Assembly (NCBI GenBank): GCA_017616675.1
Contig: JAFZXR010000047.1
Coordinates: 1 to 12,740 of the forward strand
Direction: 5' to 3'
Origin: Bacteroidales bacterium
GTDB lineage: Bacteria; Bacteroidota; Bacteroidia; Bacteroidales; F082
DNA length: 12,740 bases
The translations under genes were made by a program, and so were the position numbers. The notes under the pieces are model-generated. The model did not search any database. It saw nothing but the letters and a program-made list of their open reading frames with translations, and was not told where the DNA came from. Shown piece by piece: positions 4,142 through 12,220 of the stretch (position 1 is its first letter; the number at the start of each line of letters is the position of its first letter).

Positions 4142-5341
4142 TTAATTTATCTTTTCTAATATTTTTGCCGCAGTTGCTTGAATTGCCGGAACAGCCACGG
4201 AATTTCCAAACTGTTTGTATGCAGACGCATCAGCTACAGGTATCAGAAATGTATCAGGAAAACCCTGCAATCTAGCCCATTCACGTGGAGTCATCCTGCG
4301 CCATCCATCGTGATTGATTTCGCCTTTTATATTAGTTACTGGATTAAAATTGGTAAGCCTTTTGTCAATTACGATATTGCGCTCGCGTCCCATACCTCCT
4401 ACAACAATTGCGTTAGCCACTCCATCATCTGGAATAATTTCATATCCGAATCCATTACCTTTGCTTTCATGACGTTTTTTGTGTTCATACAATGTATGTT
4501 GGTATTGAGTTGACAAATAATACTTTGGAGAAACCTCCTTGTCTTCCCTGATGTCTATGAATCGTTTTGTAGTATCAGTCGGCTCAGGGTATTTGAAGCT
4601 TTTAACTTTTGTGTCTTTTCTAAAGCCAACAATATAAATACGTTCGCGGTGTTGTGGAACGCCAAAATTCATGGCATTTACGATCTCTGGATCTGGAACA
4701 TAATAATCCAAATCGTTACGCAGAACGTTTAAGATCGTATCGAGGGTTTTCCCCTTATCGTGGATTTTTAACCCTTTAACATTTTCCAAGAAGAATGCTT
4801 TGGGCCTTTTACGTCTAATTATTTCAGCGACATCAAAGAAGAGTGTTCCTCTTGTTTCTTCAAAACCACGGCGTTTGCCAGCTAACGAGAATGCCTGACA
4901 AGGAAATCCCGCACATAACACGTCAAAATTATCAGGTATGTAACTTTTTGTGGATTCTTTTGTTATGTCTCCATAAGGCACTTCGCCATAATTAGTGAAA
5001 TATGTTTTTTGTGCCTGCTCATCCCATTCAGAGGAATAAACACATTTGCCGCCCAAGTTTTGCATAGCGATACGAAAACCGCCGATACCCGCAAACAAGT
5101 CTATAAATGTGAATTTTGGATTTTCTGGAGCCGGGAAAGGAACCTTATATAACTCAGGGAACATATTGTATGTTCCGAAGTCTTCCGAAAACTCATGGTT
5201 ATCATTACCACCATTGAGTCCCAACAGCCGCAAAGCATCATCTTTAAAAGGCTTTTCATAAGGAGTGCCTATATTATGAAAAAAATGCGATACTGTTGCC
5301 GACTCATCATTTAACCCGATTTTAAACTTCTTACCTTCCAT
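4142..5341 (-). CDS. DNA (cytosine-5-)-methyltransferase, Dcm family
   Basis: This encodes 399 residues, ATG at 5341-5339. It transfers methyl from S-adenosylmethionine to C5 of cytosine at its recognition site. All the main motifs are present: I FIDLFAGIGG (79-88), IV GFPCQAFSLAG with catalytic Cys148, VI FLENVKGL (184-191), VIII QHRERIYIVGF (230-240), IX RMTPREWARLQGFP (349-362) and X AYKQFGNSVAVPA (374-386). The target-recognition region lies at about 275-345. Its start, KYYL...KKRHESKGNGFGY, matches Dcm-like enzymes, but the next stretch, AIVVGGMGRERNIVID, differs from the Dcm sequence I recall. About 78 residues precede motif I, without an obvious helix-turn-helix. It is the first gene of the R-M-V operon, with its own promoter box (5422-5429), so protection is made before the nuclease. 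Confidence 0.97.
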   Translation of the reverse strand: MEGKKFKIGLNDESATVSHFFHNIGTPYEKPFKDDALRLLGLNGGNDNHEFSEDFGTYNMFPELYKVPFPAPENPKFTFIDLFAGIGGFRIAMQNLGGKCVYSSEWDEQAQKTYFTNYGEVPYGDITKESTKSYIPDNFDVLCAGFPCQAFSLAGKRRGFEETRGTLFFDVAEIIRRKRPKAFFLENVKGLKIHDKGKTLDTILNVLRNDLDYYVPDPEIVNAMNFGVPQHRERIYIVGFRKDTKVKSFKYPEPTDTTKRFIDIREDKEVSPKYYLSTQYQHTLYEHKKRHESKGNGFGYEIIPDDGVANAIVVGGMGRERNIVIDKRLTNFNPVTNIKGEINHDGWRRMTPREWARLQGFPDTFLIPVADASAYKQFGNSVAVPAIQATAAKILEKIN

Positions 5342-5343
5342 CC

Positions 5344-5397
5344 TTAATTTTCACAAATATCAATAAATTCTTGCAAACACTTGATTTTTTCAGCCAT
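5344..5397 (-). CDS. Possible 17-codon leader peptide before the methyltransferase
   Basis: ATG at 5397-5395 opens a short frame, MAEKIKCLQEFIDICEN, ending TAA at 5346-5344, two bases before the methyltransferase ATG. It lies wholly inside the predicted leader downstream of the -7 box at 5422-5429. Such close stop-start spacing allows translational coupling, which would matter in an operon that must make methyltransferase first. It could equally be a chance frame. Confidence 0.25.
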   Translation of the reverse strand: MAEKIKCLQEFIDICEN

Positions 5398-5421
5398 CAA
5401 ATGATGACATTGTTGTAACTG

Positions 5422-5429
5422 CAAAGATA
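5422..5429 (-). promoter_or_regulatory. Bacteroidetes -7 box for the R-M-V operon
   Basis: The minus strand reads TATCTTTG followed by CAG, a full match to TAnnTTTG, about 80 bases before the methyltransferase ATG. No clear TTTG -33 element is seen; the upstream stretch is rich in A and T. The region 5342-5690 has no other convincing gene and holds this promoter, the right flank repeat with its hairpin, and the plus-strand promoter at 5640-5673. Confidence 0.5.
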
Positions 5430-5537
5430 CAAATAAAAGGTGATAATGAGATGATTTTTTGAAAAAAAATCGTAAAAAAGAGGTTAACAATTCGAAATTA
5501 TTGTGTCTCTTTGCAGTGAGGTTTAGGGTATAAATCC

Positions 5538-5599
5538 AACCGCCTTTGTAGTAGAGTAGCACCGTAATCGGGCTAGCAAACTATAGAGGCGGTTTTTCT
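5538..5599 (+). ncRNA. Candidate small structured RNA or hairpin carrying the right flank repeat
   Basis: AACCGCCT (5538-5545) pairs perfectly with AGGCGGTT (5587-5594), which runs on into TTT and then CTCC. TAG (5549-5551) pairs with CTA (5581-5583), and TAGC pairs with GCTA around the 16-base repeat. On the plus strand a TCTCTTTG box (5506-5513, one mismatch from TAnnTTTG) would start a transcript of roughly 80 bases ending at the T run. No plus-strand gene precedes it that would need a terminator. It may instead be a structured repeat left by cassette insertion. Confidence 0.3.
5558..5573 (+). repeat. Right 16-base direct repeat flanking the R-M-V operon
   Basis: It reads AGCACCGTAATCGGGC and has the same orientation as the copy at 2911-2926, with one mismatch. 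It sits in the loop of the 5538-5594 hairpin. Sequences outside the 16 bases show at most weak similarity (GCAACT versus GCAAACT just after). Confidence 0.55.
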
Positions 5600-5639
5600 C
5601 CACCCTTCATATGTCGCCCCACGCAAATACCCCTCAGGA

Positions 5640-5673
5640 TTTGTAAACCGCATTGAAAAAATCATTATCTTTG
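5640..5673 (+). promoter_or_regulatory. Bacteroidetes promoter for the 5691-6397 gene pair
   Basis: A TTTG -33 element (5640-5643) and a TATCTTTG -7 element (5666-5673) are separated by 22 bases, one more than the usual 19-21. The start codon follows 17 bases after the -7 box. Confidence 0.6.
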
Positions 5674-5690
5674 CAGGAAATATCAATAAA

Positions 5691-5918
5691 ATGACAATTG
5701 ACACTACCAACATGTGCTCCCATTTGCAGAAGAAGCTGTTTAACGAGGATGGCGTTTATCATCGTCTTTGGCTATCAATACAAGACGATCCAGAATTGAC
5801 GGCGGCGGTAAGATCACGGCAACTTCATATCTATCGGAATGGCAAGAAGGTGTTGGTTCTCGCCGGAAAATCAGCTCCTAAAATCATTAGAGAAGATAAG
5901 ATTTGCGATTTATTATGA
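5691..5918 (+). CDS. Conserved-looking 75-residue protein, unknown function
   Basis: ATG 5691, TGA 5916-5918. The product is a compact soluble protein without a signal peptide or membrane segment. The most striking stretch is RQLHIYRNGKKVLVLAGKSA followed by PKIIREDKICDLL, which looks like paired beta-strands and a conserved end; I do not recognise the family. Because the stretch reads like the N-terminal module of something longer, the gene may be a truncated relative of a larger protein. It has a full promoter (5640-5673), and its stop overlaps the start of the membrane methyltransferase by 4 bases (ATGA at 5915-5918). The two proteins are therefore made together and may act together. Confidence 0.6.
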   Translation: MTIDTTNMCSHLQKKLFNEDGVYHRLWLSIQDDPELTAAVRSRQLHIYRNGKKVLVLAGKSAPKIIREDKICDLL

Positions 5919-6397
5919 AAACACTTAGAGAAATATTCGGTTACACTCTCGGCGGCATTCTATTTGTGGGATTGCTGCCTTTCCTTATGTGGTTAGCATC
6001 ATTGAAACCTGAAATATGGTCTGTATCGATAGCCCAAATCATCATTGCATCGGTATTCATCATCCTTGGTCTGACGCTGAGTGTGTGGACAATTATCTAT
6101 ATGCGGCACAAAGGAGATGGAAACCCGATGGATGCTTTTAACCACGAAATAGCTCCTCGAACCAAGCACCTGATGACCAACGGACCTTATAAAATCAACA
6201 GAAACCCAATGTTGACAGGTATATTCATCTATTTAATTGGTATCTGTATTTGGCTATGGACGTGGCAATCAGTAGTGGTCTTCGTCGCTTTCGTTGCTAT
6301 CATGTCAGTCCAGGTTATCAGTGAAGAAAAACGCCTGCTCCGTGACTTTGGCAAGGAATACGAAGATTATAAAAAGAAAGTTGGAAGGTATTTGTGA
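5915..6397 (+). CDS. ICMT/PEMT-like integral membrane methyltransferase family protein
   Basis: This encodes 160 residues from ATG 5915-5917; an in-frame TTG four codons earlier is less likely, because the ATG overlaps the preceding stop as ATGA. Hydrophobic helices lie at about 10-31, 38-62 and 104-136 (the last stretch probably a helical hairpin). The family signature is clear: GDGNPMDAF and APRTKHLMTNGPYKINRNPM (about 68-99), then EEKRLLRDFGKEYEDYKKKVGRY at the C-terminus. In isoprenylcysteine carboxyl methyltransferases and phospholipid N-methyltransferases the RNPM and EE...FG-EY-Y motifs bind S-adenosylmethionine and the headgroup or carboxyl substrate. Bacterial members act on unknown, probably lipid or lipid-linked, substrates. 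The gene is coupled to the unknown 75-residue protein upstream. Confidence 0.85.
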   Translation: MKTLREIFGYTLGGILFVGLLPFLMWLASLKPEIWSVSIAQIIIASVFIILGLTLSVWTIIYMRHKGDGNPMDAFNHEIAPRTKHLMTNGPYKINRNPMLTGIFIYLIGICIWLWTWQSVVVFVAFVAIMSVQVISEEKRLLRDFGKEYEDYKKKVGRYL

Positions 6398-6421
6398 TTA
6401 TACCTCCCGAAAAAAAATCAT

Positions 6422-6429
6422 TATCTTTG
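6422..6429 (+). promoter_or_regulatory. -7 box repeated from the 5666-5673 promoter
   Basis: AATCATTATCTTTGC here is identical to the block at the 5691 promoter, followed by GGGAAA-like sequence in both (GCGGAAAA versus GCAGGAAA). No proper -33 box is found (TTTG at 6391-6394 is 27 bases away). It would drive the 6430-6548 region. Confidence 0.4.
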
Positions 6430-6446
6430 CGGAAAATAATCCGATA

Positions 6447-6581
6447 ATGGCAATATCTCTTTTACAAACCAGCCGTGAAAGGATTAAGAGCAAATATCCT
6501 CAGCGGAAAATATCAATAAACCGTATTCGAAAAACAGCTGGTTTTTCCCTACTTCCTAAAAAATTTTTTAAAAAAGACTGA
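6447..6581 (+). CDS. Possible 44-residue basic protein or structured-RNA locus
   Basis: ATG 6447 to TGA 6579-6581, just downstream of the -7 box at 6422-6429. The product is strongly basic (MAISLLQTSRERIKSKYPQR, later many Lys and Phe) and matches no family I can name; it may be a gene remnant. The same bases form an inverted repeat, AAACCAGC (6466-6473) with GCTGGTTT (6537-6544), followed by TT, and a 10-base direct repeat GCGGAAAATA (6429-6438 and 6503-6512). An RNA of about 110 bases is therefore an alternative reading. Either way the stretch 6398-6645 holds no confident gene. Confidence 0.2.
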   Translation: MAISLLQTSRERIKSKYPQRKISINRIRKTAGFSLLPKKFFKKD

Positions 6582-6599
6582 CATTTTGTCATATTTTTG

Positions 6600-6607
6600 T
6601 ATCTTTG
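6600..6607 (+). promoter_or_regulatory. Bacteroidetes -7 box for pheT
   Basis: TATCTTTG followed by CAGG, 38 bases before the pheT ATG. A TTTG at 6585-6588 is too close to be the -33 element. An A6/T6 tract lies just upstream (about 6558-6576) and may act as an activating A-tract. Confidence 0.5.
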
Positions 6608-6645
6608 CAGGATTAATTCATCGTAGAATAATAAACATTTGTAAA

Positions 6646-9110
6646 ATGAAAATATCATATAACTGGCTTAAGCAGTACATTCAGTGCGATTTACCGGCTG
6701 AAGAATTGGGAAAAACGCTGACCGGAACAGGTCTCGAAGTTGAAGACATGACACGTTATGAGTCGGTGAAAGGCGGCTTGAAAGGCGTCGTCGTCGGCAA
6801 AGTTTTGACTTGCATCGACCACCCGAACTCCGACCACCTTCACATCACCACCGTCGACGTGGGCGAAGCCGAGCCTCTGCATATCGTGTGCGGCGCACCT
6901 AACGTGGCAGCCGGACAGAAAGTCCTCGTGGCGACGATAGGTTGTGAGCTGTGGAGCGGCGACGAACACTTCACCATCAAGAAAGGCAAGATCCGCGGCG
7001 AAGTGTCGGAAGGCATGATCTGCGCCGAAGACGAGCTCCAACTCGGATCATCGCACGACGGTATCATGGTGCTGCCGGATAACTACGAAGTGGGCAAACC
7101 TGCCGCATCGTATTTCCATGTGGAGCAAGACTTTACATACGAAATCGGTCTCACCGCCAACCGCTCGGATGCCACATCGCACATCGGATGCGACCGCGAC
7201 ATCGTGGCTGCTTTGAACCATAAAAACAACACACGCCAATATAAGATCGAACGCCCGTCAGTGGACGCTTTCAAAGTCGAAAACACCAACAATAACATCG
7301 ACGTAATCGTGGAAGACACCAAAGCCTGCCCGCGATACAGCGGCGTCACCGTCAGCGGCGTGAAAGTAGGCCCTTCGCCGGCATGGCTCAAAAACCGCCT
7401 CGAAGCAGTGGGAATCCGCTCGATCAACAACATCGTCGACATTTCCAACTACGTTTTGATGGAAGTCGGACAGCCGATGCATATCTTCGATGCCGATAAG
7501 ATTAAAGGTAAGAAGGTGATAGTCAAATGTTTGGCTAAAAACACTCCATTCGTCACCTTGGACGGCGTCGAGCGTAAACTCAACGACACCAACCTCATGA
7601 TCTGCAACGCCGAAGAGCCGATGTGCATCGCCGGCGTGTTCGGTGGCATCGAGTCGGGCGTGACCGAAGATACGAAGAACGTGTTCATCGAGAGCGCTTA
7701 CTTCAACCCGACCTCGATCCGTAAGACCGCGCGTTTCCACGGCCTTCAGACAGACGCGAGCTTCCGCTACGAACGTGGCTGCGACCCTAACATCACTATC
7801 TATGCATTGAAACGCGCGGCCTTACTCGTGAAAGAACTGGCAGGCGGCACTGTCTCATCAGAAGTGAAAGACGTGGTGAACGGCGACTTCACACCTGTCC
7901 GCGTACAACTTAAATTCGACTATCTCAACAAAATAGCAGGTCAGAATATCGAGAAAGACGTGGCTGTCAATATCCTTAAAGACCTTGACTGTCAAGTGGT
8001 TGAACTTACCGACGCCTACGTCACAGTTGACGTGCCTACTTGCAAAGTCGATGTCTACCGTCCGGCCGACCTCGTCGAGGAAATCCTCCGCATCTACGGC
8101 TACGACAACATCGCCATCCCTACCAAGATTAACGCGAGCCTCAACGTCAACAATAAGCCTGACAAAGAGAAGATTCAGAAAGAGATTTCTATCTTCCTGG
8201 CTTCCAACGGCTTCTACGAGATTATGAACAACTCACTGACGAAGTCGGCATATACCAAGGAACTCGACAGCTTCGACGAGGCACATAACCTCAAGATTAT
8301 GAACCCGTTGAGCTCCGACCTCGACGTGATGCGCCAGTCGCTGATGTTCGGCGGTCTCGAGAGCATCGCCCGCAACCAGAGCTTCAAGAGCTTCGACATG
8401 AAGTTCTTCGAGTTCGGCAATGTTTACTTCTACAACGCCGAAAACAAGCAGACCGAAGAGAAGCCGCTCAACCCGTATAGCGAGAACTTCCGCCTCGACA
8501 TGCTCATCACAGGTAACGATAAAGACGAGTCGTGGAACAACAAGCCACAGAGCCTCAACTTCTACGACCTCAAGAAATACGTCCTCGGCATCATCCACAA
8601 GCTCGGCATCAATACCGAGGCACTCGAGATGACCGAAGGCAACGAGTCACATTATGATTATTCAATCGTTTATTCATTGAATAACAATAAGTTAGTGACT
8701 TTAGGCAAGATCAACGCCAAGACCTTGAAGATGTTCGACGTGAAGAAAGAAGTCTATCACGCCACCTTCGACTGGGATGCCATTTTGAAGGTCGTGAAAG
8801 GCCTGAAGACCATCAGCTTCGAGGCTTTGCCGAAGTTCCCGAGTGTGCGCCGCGACCTCGCCTTGGTCATGGACAAAAACGTGACATTCGAGCAGGTGAA
8901 GAACGTGGCTCTCGCTACCGAACGCAACATCCTGACGGCGGTCAACCTCTTCGACATCTACGAAGGCGACAAGATTCCTGCCGGCAAGAAACAGTATGCT
9001 GTGAGCTTCACCTTGCAGGATAAGCAGAAGACGTTGACCGACAAGGTCATCGAGAAGACCATGGCACGCATCCAGCAGGCCATCGAGCAACAACTTAACG
9101 CAACATTGAG

Positions 9111-9114
<4 letters not shown>
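6646..9114 (+). CDS. pheT: Phenylalanine--tRNA ligase, beta subunit
   Basis: This encodes 822 residues from ATG 6646 (MKISYNWLKQYI, the usual start). An upstream in-frame start at 6586 is rejected because it would lie before the -7 box. It forms the alpha2-beta2 enzyme that charges tRNA-Phe. Domains in order: N-terminal segment with the EMAP-II/OB tRNA-binding domain (about 40-155, GKVLTCIDHPNSDHLHITTV), B3/B4 editing region (about 210-395, with RYSGV and NNIVDISNYVLMEVGQP-x-H-x-FD), B5 domain (about 400-480), the catalytic-like core with NPLSSDLDVMRQSLM, and the C-terminal FDX-ACB anticodon-binding domain (about 728-822, KFPSVRRDLALV). The length is normal for Bacteroidetes. pheS is not nearby. 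The stop overlaps the next start by 4 bases. Confidence 0.98.
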
Positions 9115-10297
<1,183 letters not shown>

Positions 10298-10301
<4 letters not shown>

Positions 10302-10807
10302 TGTTGAGAAAAATTAACACCTTATTAATATTAATCGCGGCCTTCGTGCTGACCGGCTGCGGGATTTATTCGTTCACCGGAGCGAGTATCCCAGCGGAGG
10401 CCAAGACCGTGTCGATTCAGTATTTCCCAAACAACGCCAACCTCGTCAACCCGATGCTTAGCGACGTGATTACCAACACTTTGCGCGACTATTTCATGAA
10501 TCAGACCACACTCGACGAGGTGGCCGACAACGGCGACCTTGCCATCGAAGGCGAGATTGTCGACTACAAGACAGCTCCGACGGCCATCACGGGCGACCAG
10601 ATAGCGGCATTGAACCGCCTAACAATCACCGTGAACGTCAGGTTTTACAACAGATACGATGAATCGAAGAACTTCGAGCAGAAGTTTTCGCAATACGAAG
10701 ATTACCCGAGCGATCAGGACTTGAATTCCATCCAGGAAGACCTCATGAGCACCATCTGCGACAAGTTGTGTCAGGATATCTTCAACAAGGCGGTAGTAAA
10801 TTGGTAA
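10298..10807 (+). CDS. lptE: LptE family LPS-assembly lipoprotein
   Basis: This encodes 169 residues from ATG 10298 (the second codon is also ATG); it overlaps the activator stop by 4 bases. A lipoprotein signal is clear: MMLRKINTLLILIAAFVLTGC, with lipobox LTGC and the acylated Cys at residue 21. The mature protein opens with GIYSFTGASIPAEAKTVSIQ and has the TLRDYF and Y...SQYEDYPSDQDL features of Bacteroidetes LptE. LptE plugs the LptD barrel in the outer membrane and helps insert lipopolysaccharide. The position after a sigma-54-type activator and before the TPR-like gene and secG is a recurrent Bacteroidales order, supporting the call. No distinct promoter is seen, so it is probably expressed with the upstream genes. 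Confidence 0.9.
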
Positions 10808-10811
10808 GATA

Positions 10812-11441
10812 TTGAATAACAATTGGTTGACACGGTTAGATGTGGGCGAACTTGAGTCGCTGGTGAAGAAATACCCTTACTTCACGGTAGCACAGGTGTT
10901 GCTTGCCGTGGCCATGGGACGTGCCGACGACAGTCGCGCCACAGAGCAGCTCCGACTGGCAGCGGCAATGGCGCCTAGCAGAAACGCGTTGCGCCGACTG
11001 TTCTCGCAACTTCCCGACGAGTTTGTCGAGACCGAAGACGATATCGACCAGGAGATGGCACAACTCGAGGAGAAAAAGAAAAATCTCGACGAGCTGATGG
11101 CTATCATCAACTACAAAATCGCTGAGCTCGAAAGAAAGAAAACAGCGCCTAAAAAAGCCGAAAAAAAGCTTTCAAAAGCCGAAATTATCGACAAATTCAT
11201 AGCAGAAAACCCGTCGATTTCGCGTCCGAAACAGGAATTTTTCAACCCGATTTCAGCTGCGCAAGAGTCGGTTATCGACCAAGAAAATATCGTAAGTGAA
11301 ACATTAGCAACGATTTACGAGAAACAAGGATATTATGCAAAGGCAATTTCAATTTATGAAAAATTAAAAGTTAAATATCCAGAAAAAAGTATTATTTTTG
11401 CAGGTCGAATTAATACGTTAAAAGAAAAGTTAAACAATTAA
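10812..11441 (+). CDS. Coiled-coil and TPR-like protein of unknown function
   Basis: This encodes about 209 residues, opening at TTG 10812 four bases after the lptE stop; no ATG is available near the conserved N-terminus, and a second TTG at 10824 is possible. The N-terminal part (about 8-75: DVGELESLVKKYPYFTVAQV, then LRLAAAMAPSRNALRRLF) is helical and seen next to lptE in other Bacteroidales. A coiled coil follows at about 80-110 (MAQLEEKKKNLDELM), then a basic linker, a KAEIIDKFIAENPSI helix, and a single TPR-like pair at the end (about 160-205: IVSETLATIYEKQGYYAKAI). It has no signal peptide and is likely cytoplasmic. The last 150 bases are much richer in A and T codons than the rest. Role unknown. 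Confidence 0.8.
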   Translation: MNNNWLTRLDVGELESLVKKYPYFTVAQVLLAVAMGRADDSRATEQLRLAAAMAPSRNALRRLFSQLPDEFVETEDDIDQEMAQLEEKKKNLDELMAIINYKIAELERKKTAPKKAEKKLSKAEIIDKFIAENPSISRPKQEFFNPISAAQESVIDQENIVSETLATIYEKQGYYAKAISIYEKLKVKYPEKSIIFAGRINTLKEKLNN

Positions 11442-11454
11442 TATTTTTAAGACA

Positions 11455-11793
11455 ATGTACGTAACAATTTCAGTGTTAATCCTTATCGTCAGTTTCTTGA
11501 TGATGTTGGTGGTTTTGGTTCAGAACTCAAAAGGTGGCGGATTGGCATCCAACTTCTCATCACACAACCAGATTCTCGGCGTCCGTAAGACCACCGATTT
11601 CCTGGAGAAGACGACTTGGACATTGGCCATCTTGTTAGTGGTATTCTGCCTCGCATCAAGCGTGACACTTCCAAAAGGCGGAACACAGGAAGTTAGAGGC
11701 AGCAAGGTCGTTGAAAACGTTCAGCAGACCATGCCTCAGGAGATTCCAGCCGATATGCCGGTTGCAACAGAGCCGACAGAAGCTGCAGAATAA
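11455..11793 (+). CDS. secG: Protein translocase subunit SecG
   Basis: This encodes 112 residues, ATG 11455, 13 bases after the preceding stop. SecG is the small third subunit of the SecYEG channel. Two membrane helices are visible: about 2-22 (YVTISVLILIVSFLMMLVVL) and 51-71. Between them is the family's hallmark cytoplasmic loop, VQNSKGGGLAS and GVRKTTDFLEKTTW. The C-terminal extension, acidic and Pro-rich (QEIPADMPVATEPTEAAE), is common in Bacteroidetes. A TATTTTTG box inside the previous gene (11393-11400) could be an extra promoter. The gene ends its unit at the terminator at 11814. Confidence 0.95.
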   Translation: MYVTISVLILIVSFLMMLVVLVQNSKGGGLASNFSSHNQILGVRKTTDFLEKTTWTLAILLVVFCLASSVTLPKGGTQEVRGSKVVENVQQTMPQEIPADMPVATEPTEAAE

Positions 11794-11813
11794 TCTGAAA
11801 AGCAAGACAAAAG

Positions 11814-11846
11814 AATGTCAGAATGTCACGTTCTGACATTTTTTTT
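11814..11846 (+). terminator. Rho-independent terminator after secG
   Basis: A perfect 10-base stem, AATGTCAGAA (11814-11823) with TTCTGACATT (11831-11840), and a 7-base loop are followed by a run of T to 11846. It separates the pheT-secG unit from groSL. Confidence 0.92.
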
Positions 11847-11933
11847 ATCATTTTACTGACAAAAATTGCCTTTGGAATGATTTTTGATGAATGAAAAACG
11901 CTAGAAAATAACAATTAATAAAAATATAATAAC

Positions 11934-12212
11934 ATGGCAAAATTGAATATCAAACCGTTGGCAGACCGCGTCGTCATTGAGCCGGCTGTCGCAGAACAGA
12001 AAACCGCAAGTGGAATCATCATCCCTGACACAGCAAAAGAGAAACCTCAGCAAGGCACAGTAGTGGCAGTCGGTCCAGGCACAAAGGACAACCCGATCAC
12101 AGTGAAGGTCGGCGACAACGTCATCTACGGCAAATACGCAGGCACCGAGTTCCATCTCGACGGCAAAGACTATATGATCATGCGTGAAAACGACATCATC
12201 GCAATCATCTAA
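11934..12212 (+). CDS. groS: Co-chaperonin GroES (Hsp10)
   Basis: This encodes 92 residues, ATG 11934. It forms the seven-subunit lid of the GroEL folding chamber. Typical features are the start [15 protein letters not shown], the mobile loop [20 protein letters not shown] that binds Gro[27 protein letters not shown] and the end [13 protein letters not shown]. The upstream gap (11847-11933) has no CIRCE-type inverted repeat (TTAGCACTC...GAGTGCTAA), so HrcA control is not evident. The only promoter hint is a near-match TGCCTTTG (about 11868-11875). It is followed by groL after 29 bases. Confidence 0.98.
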   Translation: MAKLNIKPLADRVVIEPAVAEQKTASGIIIPDTAKEKPQQGTVVAVGPGTKDNPITVKVGDNVIYGKYAGTEFHLDGKDYMIMRENDIIAII

Positions 12213-12220
12213 TTTCGTAA

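Noticed and set aside
920..5341. Prophage or integrative element
   Set aside because: Despite KilA-N and repeats, there is no integrase, transposase, tRNA attachment site, relaxase or phage structural gene in the window.
5344..5562. 72-codon minus-strand frame upstream of the methyltransferase
   Set aside because: It runs through the predicted promoter at 5422-5429 and starts inside the flank-repeat hairpin; only the last 17 codons lie in the likely leader.
5903..5914. TTG start for the membrane methyltransferase
   Set aside because: The ATG at 5915 gives the standard ATGA overlap with the upstream gene and a normal N-terminus (MKTLREIFGY).
6586..6645. Upstream start adding 20 residues to PheT
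   Set aside because: It precedes the TATCTTTG box, and the product from ATG 6646 begins with the conserved MKISYNWL.
6691..7740. Several minus-strand frames of 60-160 codons inside pheT
   Set aside because: They are mirror frames caused by the regular G/C third-position codon use of pheT; no family features.
11847..11933. CIRCE/HrcA operator or other heat-shock site before groS
   Set aside because: No TTAGCACTC...GAGTGCTAA inverted repeat or close variant is present; only an imperfect -7 box.
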